Shown here piece after piece: positions 45,901 through 53,900 of a DNA stretch of 64,000 nt. The stretch's first letter is position 1. Every line of letters begins with the position of its first letter. Both the position numbers and the translations under genes were made by a program. Where the stretch lies: the NCBI RefSeq assembly GCF_009937975.1, contig NZ_AP018441.1:3968001-4032000 (forward strand). The letters run 5' to 3'. Below the pieces are notes generated by a model. It was not told the origin of the DNA. It saw nothing but the letters and a program-made list of their open reading frames with translations, and searched no databases. The DNA is from Undibacterium sp. YM2. GTDB lineage: Bacteria > Pseudomonadota > Gammaproteobacteria > Burkholderiales > Burkholderiaceae_D.

Positions 45901-46845
45901 TTTGCTATCCAGCGGTGCGATATAGTCTTGCAGCGCGCAGGCTTCATCAATCGCGGTGCTATGCGTCTTCAGCAATGTAATGAAGCTGGCATGCGGATTA
46001 ATCACAGTATGCAGCGGGATAAACCGGGCCATGGGCCCCATGGCCACCGCCATTTCTTCATAGGCACGGCCATTGGCCTGATAGGCCACGGCAGGTGAAT
46101 GCGGATTTAATCTGTATAACAATACTGCCCAGGCGAGATAAAGCAAATGCGCAACTGGCAACTGGTTTTTGTCAGCTAGGGCACTGAGTGCGGCAGACAT
46201 GTCTGCGGACAAGGCCAGAGGTTGACGCTTGACATAGGGTGTAGCCTGGCGTTGCCTGCGCATGAAAGGCCAGTCTGGCAGATTGCCCGCTACCAAACTG
46301 TTAGCTGCGTCCCAGACTGGCAATTGCACATCCTGAGGCTCTGCCAGCATATCGTGCTGCCACTGAGCCAGACTGGTGAAGGGCAGGTCTTCTTCCGCAA
46401 ATTTTATAACATGCGTCGCGGCGCACCATGCTGCATCGGCCAGCTTTTCTTCCACTTCAGTCAATATCAGCAAAGCCGTCTGCGCATCGGCGCACAAGGC
46501 AGATAACCCTAGCCGGTAATGACTGTCATTTAATTTTTGCAAGCAGGCGCGCTGGTCTTCATGGATAGCAGCCAGCTGTGGTGGGGCTATTTGCGTGGAC
46601 GCTAATGTTTCAGCAGGTGCCTGCACAGGTAACTGCATGCCAGGCAATACCCCAAACTCCATGCGCAGGATTTCATGCCTGGCCAGTACATGGTCAAAGG
46701 CAAGGCACAATAGTGCTTCATCCACGCCAGCGCAATGAAAGTCAACGCTGACCAGATAAGTCTGCTGGCCATCTCTTTGCGCCAGTTGCCACAGCCTTTG
46801 CTGGACTGGTGACAATGAAAAACCGCTTTTTAATTTGCTGCTCAC
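42919..46845 (-). CDS. NRPS, domain order C*-A-T-TE (Gln-like specificity)
   Basis: A 1308-residue NRPS. Residues 1-400 align as a C domain, but the HHxxxDG motif is absent: the corresponding stretch near residues 125-140 reads TEVEEKLADAAW, so condensation activity is probably lost. A domain: about 430-930, core IYTSGSTGQPKAV; specificity from FDASVWEVF, LQLVPS, CCGG and YGPTEATVQ gives D-A-W-Q-C-G-L-V-Q, closest to the Gln code DAWQFGLID. T domain Ser976 (FFDLGGHS). Type I thioesterase 1020-1308 with Ser1105 in AGWSSGG, Asp near 1132 and His in VGDHMSM near 1277. It terminates the chain despite not being the last NRPS gene. Confidence 0.93.
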   Translation of the reverse strand: MSSKLKSGFSLSPVQQRLWQLAQRDGQQTYLVSVDFHCAGVDEALLCLAFDHVLARHEILRMEFGVLPGMQLPVQAPAETLASTQIAPPQLAAIHEDQRACLQKLNDSHYRLGLSALCADAQTALLILTEVEEKLADAAWCAATHVIKFAEEDLPFTSLAQWQHDMLAEPQDVQLPVWDAANSLVAGNLPDWPFMRRQRQATPYVKRQPLALSADMSAALSALADKNQLPVAHLLYLAWAVLLYRLNPHSPAVAYQANGRAYEEMAVAMGPMARFIPLHTVINPHASFITLLKTHSTAIDEACALQDYIAPLDSKQGLAAGFCWQQASAGKLIMADAPFAWTDECLLVLSAYADATGQLQLYVDYDMAACDSACMHNLEEELLTLLASIVESPDAQIDQLTLLGPNERQQIIYDFAGPLVSIAEPWQAPVQDILACLAKHPEQIFIQSPLTQLSGQACLHRIAELAQHVLLARQQDEAKARVVAVLLDRSVDMIASLLAIQVAGAAYLPLDTAYPEERIAFMLQDSGVSVLLTSAAIAAQFKQQAAFAGLLEKIKLITVDTLPALEDTAESQFPILRTGDLAYLIYTSGSTGQPKAVAVTHGALANHMQWMLRDLPLDAEDAVLQKTAISFDASVWEVFAPLMTGARLVLAAPGVERDPEALLQTLQDFDISVLQLVPSMLRMMVGQAEFAKCLRLRRLCCGGEVLDAELARQVLAALPAGAECINLYGPTEATVQVVYEKVSMDDMVVAIGKPIDNTRIYVLDEYLQPQAIGVRGELYVAGASLAQGYYQRDALTAERFVSDPFVHGERMYRTGDLGAWRMDGKLDCFGRADRQVKLRGYRIELGEIEAIVAVQPEVLMAAVVVDRDVANIDQLLCFYTLKPGASLTVASIKEKLAAALPDYMLPNWLIPIDAFPFMPNGKIDNKALLKLRPSNTAISQAPRDTLEMRLERIWESVLHVSQVGITSNFFDLGGHSLLAVRLMAEIEKEFAHRLPLTSLFSAPTIAAQAELLRNESLQLDPVVIPIRAGNAQHTPIVLVHPTGGSVLCYRDLASGLTTDRPVIALQDPGLMGEATYTSVEELASLYLDKIAPLVKDQRYLLAGWSSGGIIAYEMARQALARGYEIAFLCLIDSQVAPLAESAPPRERLLRSISRLIAHKAEIACPDLSGLPFDTALQRLLELAREADYVPPHADEKEITRLFHVFEKNVTVIGRYAAGPLPRRTLLMKATQALPEAIREAAVHYNSEEKNLGWDKLCFVKVRDIVGDHMSMMETPRVNAVVAALDQELKEVERLHGLGRQILLPMLGL

Positions 46846-46872
46846 TTGCGCATCCCTGGTTTTATTTGTTTT

Positions 46873-47922
46873 TTAGTTTGTTGATCCTGGCAAGACACTG
46901 GCCGGGCGCACTTCATCGCCCATGGCTGTCAGGATCTTGCGCTCGCCAGTGAACCTGGAACGGCCATGCGCCACCAGCATATTGTCGAGCAAGAGCAGGT
47001 CACCCGGCTGCCAGCGGAACTTGACAGTTTCTGCATCATAGGCAGCCCGCAGGTGGGCAACCACTTCGTCCGGGATCACCGTACCATCGCCATAGAAAGT
47101 GTTATATGGCAGGTTTTCCACTCCCAGGTCGCCAGTCAATGAAGTACGGATTTCATCTGTCATACTGGATGGATGCCAGAAGGCGATGTGATTGAACCAT
47201 AGCTCTTCACCGGTCTGCGGGTGGCAGCGTATCGCAGAGCGTATTTGCTTGGTTCGCAGCCTGTCGCCTTCCATCCACGTCCATTGCGTGTCTGACTTTT
47301 GCATATAGGCTTCGGCTTCTTCCCTGGTATCTACCGCCAGCGAATGTTGCCAGGATGGCCCTATACCAGAACCAAAATTACGTACCAGCATCCAGCCCAG
47401 GCGACGGAATTTTTCCTTGACTTCAGTATCTATCGCAGCCAATACACGGCGCACATCGGCGATAGGCGTCTCGCCTTCTGTCTCGGCAGCGACTTCACAA
47501 AAAAAGGCGATGCGCCCCGGCCACTGGCGCACATAAGACAATTCATTATGCAGGGCAATCACATGCTCAGGCGGAAAGATGGTCGAGGTATACACCTGCC
47601 CATCTATCTGCTTGCGCGGCGTGGCCTTTTCTATATAGTTCATGAGTTGCACGCCAAAGGCATTCAGGCCAGCCTGGAAATCCTGCACGCCACGCATATC
47701 AAAATCACGGAATAGCAAACCACCGTATTGCAATAAATCCTGCTGCAACTGCGCCTGGTTATCCCTGATCCAGCCCAGCAAATCCACGCCTTTTGCATGT
47801 GGCCGCAAGACCAGTGGCAAGCCGGATGCGCTGCTGAAACCCTGCTTATCGACCAGGCTGCCATCCGACAGGCGCACAGCAGGGCGGCGCAGATTCAGTC
47901 CGGGTTTGGGCATCGTGTTCAT
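46873..47922 (-). CDS. TauD/SyrP-like Fe(II)/alpha-ketoglutarate dioxygenase, predicted aspartyl beta-hydroxylase
   Basis: A 349-residue non-haem iron dioxygenase. The iron site reads IALHNELSYV (His and Glu of an HxE-type triad) and the distal His in MLVAHGRSRFTGERKIL, whose Arg would bind alpha-ketoglutarate. SyrP in syringomycin synthesis hydroxylates an Asp residue tethered to a T domain. The upstream gene carries an A domain with an Asp code, so this enzyme probably makes beta-hydroxyaspartate on that module. Start overlaps the PKS-NRPS stop by four bases (ATGA). Confidence 0.9.
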   Translation of the reverse strand: MNTMPKPGLNLRRPAVRLSDGSLVDKQGFSSASGLPLVLRPHAKGVDLLGWIRDNQAQLQQDLLQYGGLLFRDFDMRGVQDFQAGLNAFGVQLMNYIEKATPRKQIDGQVYTSTIFPPEHVIALHNELSYVRQWPGRIAFFCEVAAETEGETPIADVRRVLAAIDTEVKEKFRRLGWMLVRNFGSGIGPSWQHSLAVDTREEAEAYMQKSDTQWTWMEGDRLRTKQIRSAIRCHPQTGEELWFNHIAFWHPSSMTDEIRTSLTGDLGVENLPYNTFYGDGTVIPDEVVAHLRAAYDAETVKFRWQPGDLLLLDNMLVAHGRSRFTGERKILTAMGDEVRPASVLPGSTN

Positions 47923-50900
47923 GCTATTTCTTCCTTCCCATGTTTTGCTTCAATCGCAGTGCTGTTGCTCAAGATACTGGCGATATGGCCGGCCATTTTT
48001 TGCGCGACGCTGCGTATTTCCTCTTCCTGATAACTGCCTGCATGGTATTGCCACAACAAGTGCAGGCAACCATCGAGGATGTAAGCTTCTATCGCCAGCT
48101 TGTGCAGGCGTGGCAAGTGCCCTGCTCTTTCTGCGCCTCGGTCCTGACGGTCAGGCGACCATGACAAGAGCTTGCAGACATCATCAGGCGGTGGATTGAT
48201 CTGCCCCATGTAGTTAAGGCTGATCTCAGGCATTTGCCCCTGCGCCAGTGTGGCACGCACTTTGTCCGGGCCGAGGTAACGCAACAGCCCGTAAGAAAAA
48301 CCATGCGCAGGTATGTCGCTGCGCTGTACTGCAATTTCACTGGCAACAGCATCTGCAGCTATGTCAGTCAGATCAAACCAGGCCGGGTAACGGCTGGTGA
48401 ACCAGCCCACACTGCGGCTGACATCCAGCTCAGCCTGCTCGAGTTGACGGCCATGGCCTTCCAGTTCCAGATAGGCGACAGGCTCACCCGTCCAGTCACC
48501 AAGGCTCAGTGTCAGGGCAGCAATGAGAATATCTTCCGCTGCTGCATCTGGCAGCCCCTGCAAAAAGCGGCTGGTGATTTCTGCTGGCAGGATGACGCTG
48601 ATTTGTGCTTCTTCGGCAATGCTGCCATAGCCATCACCTTGCCCACTTTCAGGTAATTCCGGCGCGGGAATGGAAGTGCAAACTTCCCAATATTCGGCCT
48701 CTGCCAATACAACATCCTGGCTGGCCTGGCGCTTCAGGTGTTCTGCCCAGGCTTGCACTGAGGCAGTCTTTCTACCTAGTGCAGGGGCACGGCCTGCCTG
48801 CAAATCCAGCAATGCCTGCCGCAAGTCTTCGAGCAGGATTTGCATGGAAATGCCATCACTGACCAGATGATGCACAGCTAACAAAAGCTGCGATGCCTGT
48901 CCTTCGCTTGCAGGTGTCCATGCCGCAGCCAGCAAACTCCCTTGCGCAGGTTGCAATGAAGCCTGCACTTGCTGGTAGTCTTTTGTCAGATGCAAAACAG
49001 GTTTACTGGAAAGTTCATTGAAATGCACAGCTTCATTACTAAAACTCAGGCGCAGGGCATCATGTTGCGCGATCAGCGCCTGCAATGCCTGCCCCAGCAT
49101 ATCAGCACTGACCCAATCTGCCATTTCCAGCAAGACGGATAAATTGAAATGCGCTGGTATCTCATGCATCAGCTCTTGCAACCTGAGTTGTGCGGGCAAG
49201 AGTCCGCACATGCCTTCAGCTTTGGTATCCGCAGCAGCCATCTCACCGACAGACAAGAGTTTTTTTGCAAAGTCAGCCAATAATGGCGCTGCATATAAAT
49301 CCATGGCCTTTGCTTGCCAGCCAGCCTGGCGCAAACGGGCGATCATTTGTATCGCAAGGATAGAATCACCACCGCTTTGAAAAAAATCTGCCTGCTTGCC
49401 CAGGTTTTTGCGCTGCAAGAGTTCGCGCCAGATTGCCAGTACTACCGCTTCTGCTTCTGAGCTTATGGCGGTTTCTGCTTCAGAATATTCTTGCTCCTCA
49501 TCCAGCCTGGGCAAAGCAGCTCTGTCCAGTTTGCCATTCGAGGTATAGGGAATGCTGGCTATGGCGATGACTGCTTTCGGCAGCATGTAATCAGGCAAAT
49601 GCTGTCTCAATTCTTCCAGCAAGCTCTGCGTATCAAGTGGTTCATTCTGATCGGCAGCAACGGCATACGCCAGTAAATATGGGCGGCTATGTTCAGGCTT
49701 ATGCAAGACCACTGTCGCATTCGCCACATTCTCTTGCGCCATCAGGGCAGCGATGATTTCTGCCGGTTCTATACGATAGCCGCGTACTTTCAGTTGCTCA
49801 TCCTTGCGGCCCAGTATCTGTATGCCGCCTTCGGTATGCATGACTGCAAGGTCGCCAGTACGATACAGGCGCTCACGCAAGCCAGCGATTTCGGCAAACA
49901 GGAAAGGGCTGGCTGCATCTTCGGGCACGCCCACATAACCCAGTGCCAGGCCAGGGCCACCCAGATAAATCTCGCCAGCCTCGCCAAAAGCACATGGCTG
50001 CGCTGCGGCATCAAGTATGTGTATGCGGTTATTACCCAAAGGTTGACTGAAGCGCATGCCACTCAAATCGCCCTGCCATTTGCCTACCATGACGCCTATG
50101 GTCGCTTCGGTAGGGCCAAAGTGATTCAAGATGGCACAAGCTGGTTGCAGCTTACCCAGCTCTTGCAAGAGCCTGACACTGGCAGTTTCTCCACCAAGTA
50201 TCAAATGCGTCAATGGCAAGACTGCTGCCTTGTCCTGCGCTGCCAGCAAGGCTTCGAGATGTGAAGGAACTATCTTTAATACATCGACCGGTGTTTGCTG
50301 CATCAATGCTGCATAGCCGTCGGCGTCGCGCGCCAAGGCATTGCTGATGACGCTGAGACAGCCGCCATGAAATAGTGCAGGTAAGACCGTGGTCAGACCC
50401 AGATCAGCCGCAAACGTCGATATCACGGCATAACGCAAACCAGTCCGCAAATCAAAGGCGGCGATAATCGCATCAAGATAATGCTGAACTGCCCTGTGCG
50501 GCACAGCAACCAGCTTGGGCTTGCCTGTGGAGCCTGAAGTGAATAGCTGATAGGCGCATGACTCTGGATGGATCTCAGGCAATGACAATGGTTGATGATC
50601 CTGAACACTGAGCTCTGCGAGACTGGCTGGCAATTGCAGACAGGGGATATCCCTCTCTATCAATGCATCACCCACATCCTGATTATCTTGCAAGATGACG
50701 CAACAAGGCTTTGCCTGTCGTATCAATTCCAGCACGCGTACTTGGGGCAGATTGCTGTCTATTGGCAGATAGGCTTTACCAGCCTTCCATGCCGCCAGCA
50801 TGGCGACAGGGAAAGCCAGACTGCGCCCCAGCAGCAAGAGTACAGGGCCTGCACCTTGTCCGGTTTTTAAAATATCCCGCGCCAGCTTGTCTGATAAGCG

Positions 50901-53900
50901 ATCAAACTGCTGGCGTGTCATGTGCTCAGTTGCATCTACCCGCAAAGCCACGGCCTGCGGGTCTTGCTCAACTGACTGACGGAATCTTTGCAGCAAACCC
51001 GGCTTGGCAGAAGTTGATTCAAGCCTGGCAGGTAACCAGACGCCCCTGGCAGCAGCACGTTCATCAAAATCCTGATCAGCGCCTGCCATGCGTTCTATCA
51101 TGGCGACAAAACTGGCCAGCAATTCTTGCATATCTGCGGCATCAAATAACTGGCTATCAAAATCCAGCTCTACCCGCACACCATCTTGCCAGTCAACCAG
51201 ATTGCAACCTATGTCAAAGCGTGCATGGCGTATAGGCAGGGAATACGCCTGCACCGTCATGCCAGGCAAACTGGGCATGGTCGCCAGCTTGTCAACATTG
51301 AAGGTGATATTCACCAAGGGCGGCCTGGCCGGGTCACGTGCCAGCCCCAGGTCATCGACCAGTTGTGACAGCGGGTAATCGGCATGGCTGATGGCATCAA
51401 GGAATTGCTGCTTCACTTCTGCCAATACCATGCCGGTATTGGCCTGCGCAGGAATATTCAGACGCAAGGGCAAGAGATGTGCGCAATAACCTGGCGTATG
51501 CGCCAATGCTTCATCGCGTCCAGAATAAGGCACGCCGATGACCATGTCCCGCCCTGCCCCGGCACGTCGTAGCGTAGCAGCAAAGGCCGCAATCAGGGCC
51601 ATGCTCGATGACATGCCCAGCTTGCCCGCTTTTTGCTCAAGCTGGCGCAAGATGTTCTTGTCGAGTTCATGCGTCAGGCGCTGGCCTGCAAAACCTCGCA
51701 TGCTGGCCCTGGCATGGGCACATGGCAGTTCTATGCCGACTGGCGCATTCTGTAATTTACGTAACCAGTATTGCTTGTGTTCTTGTTCTTCTGGCGATGA
51801 GCCTGCATCTGCCATGCGTTGCGCCAATAAGGCATAGTCCGGTTTGCTGCCTGGCTGCCGACCATGCATGAGCTCTGCAAATTCTTCAAACAGCATCTGC
51901 ATGGATTGCCCGTCGATGAAGACATGATGGGCAGCAAACAGCAAGACCGCATGATGCGTATCCAGCTCAAACAAGGCTATGCGGAAGGCACCAGCCTGCG
52001 TCAGGTCAAAACTGGCGGCGACGCTCTTTTGCAGGGCTGCGTCCAATGTGCTGGCAGTAACTTGATGGCGCTGCACTTTTACGTCGACATGAGCTGCGAT
52101 TTTCTGCACTCCTGCTTCCAGGTCTATCGATGCCCGCAGGGCATCATGCCTGGCTACCAGTCTTGTAAATGTGCGTGTGATATCAGCGTGATCGATATCG
52201 CCCTGCAAATCCAGCGCCACACTGACGACATAGGCCGCAGAACCCTGTTCAGACAAGGCTGCCAATGTCGCCAGTTGTTTTTGCGCTTTGGATAAAGGAA
52301 GGATTACCTCTGCTACCTTCTGTGCTTGAGGTGCATTGGCAATAAAGCCCGCCGATTTCAATGCAGCCACACTCTCACTGACCCGGCTGACTATCTGGGC
52401 GATATCATCATCAGTGTGCGCAGTCGACAGAAATAAATTACGTCCTTCCCACACATACAGACCGCGATACAGCAAATGATAAAAGAAGGGATCAAGGTTT
52501 TCGCTGAAGGCGAAGCGGAACAGCGAGCCAAAATTCTTCATGTGTACAGGCGCACCGGCAGCAGCAAACACCTGATCAAGTTCCGCAGTCAGCCTGGCGG
52601 TATTGTCATTGAGTTTTTGATAGACAGCCAGGCCACCTTGTTTGATCTCGGTCAGCACTGCTTTTGCTGCGGCCATCACCAGCGGATGCTTGTTGAAAGT
52701 ACCGGCAAAAAAAGTCGTATCCGCCGCCGGGTAAGATGCATCGCCATATTGCCAGTGCCCGCCATCAATACCCGCCATGATATCGGCACGACCAGCGATG
52801 ACGCCCACCGGCAAACCACCACCGACTATCTTGCCATAGGTGACGATATCTGCCTGCACATCAAAATGCGCCTGGGCACCGCCGGGGTGTATGCGGAAAC
52901 CGACCAGCACTTCATCAAAGATCAGCAGACTGCCAGCCGCTCTGGTCATGGCACGCAGGCTGCGCAAGAAGTCTTGTGGTTGCAGGCCGGGGTTACGGCT
53001 TTGTACAGGCTCGACCAGCACTGCAGCAAACTCATGCAGGCGGCCACGCAATAATTCCAGCGCCTCTGCCGAACCATATTCAAAAAAGGCCAGGTCACTG
53101 ACCATGCCGGGCGTAATGCCTGCCACACGCGGCATCACCTTCCACGGGTCTTCATTGACTTCACCCAGCACACCATCAAAGTGGCCGTGATAACTGTCGC
53201 GAAATATCGCGACCTTATTGCGGCCAGTAAAAGTTCGCCCCAGGCGTAGCGCTGTCATGATGGCTTCTGTGCCTGAGCTACAAAAAGCCACGCGCTCTAC
53301 GCCCGTCAACTCACTGATGAGGCTGGCGACCTCGCCTGCCATGTCAGACTGCGGCCCTATGCGTATGCCACGCGACAGGCTTTCCGCCAACGCCTCTTTT
53401 AAAAACTCTGGTTCGTGCCCAAACAACTGCACGCCAAAACCCATGGAGATATCGACGTATTCATTGCCGTCCAAGTCCCAGATTTTGGAACCGGCAGCAC
53501 GCTGACCAACGATGGGATAGAGCATTTCCTTGATGGAGAAACGGAAACCCGCCGAGGCGCGGCTGTCTGCCAGCACATGACGGTATTGCTGGGCCTGTTG
53601 TTTGGACAGTGCCGTTTTTTTACAGTAACTGAGGCTGAATTCATGGAGATGCTGACGCTGTACTTCGCTCAGATTGGTGCTGAGCAGAATATTGCTTTTC
53701 GGTTTGGCGACAGGTGCTATTGAGGGATCAGTTTCAACTTCCTTTTCGACGACTGCATCAGCCGACACTTTACCACACTGCTGTTCAGCCAGATAAGCTG
53801 CCACCGCTTCAATGGAAGACAAATTTTCAAAGAAAGCTCGTACCGGTATCTTGACCGAAAACTCGTTTTCTATGCGCCCCACCGCCTGCATCAGTATCAG

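Noticed and set aside
42919..46845. C* domain as an intact condensation or cyclisation domain
   Set aside because: Neither HHxxxDG nor DxxxxD is present at the expected position.
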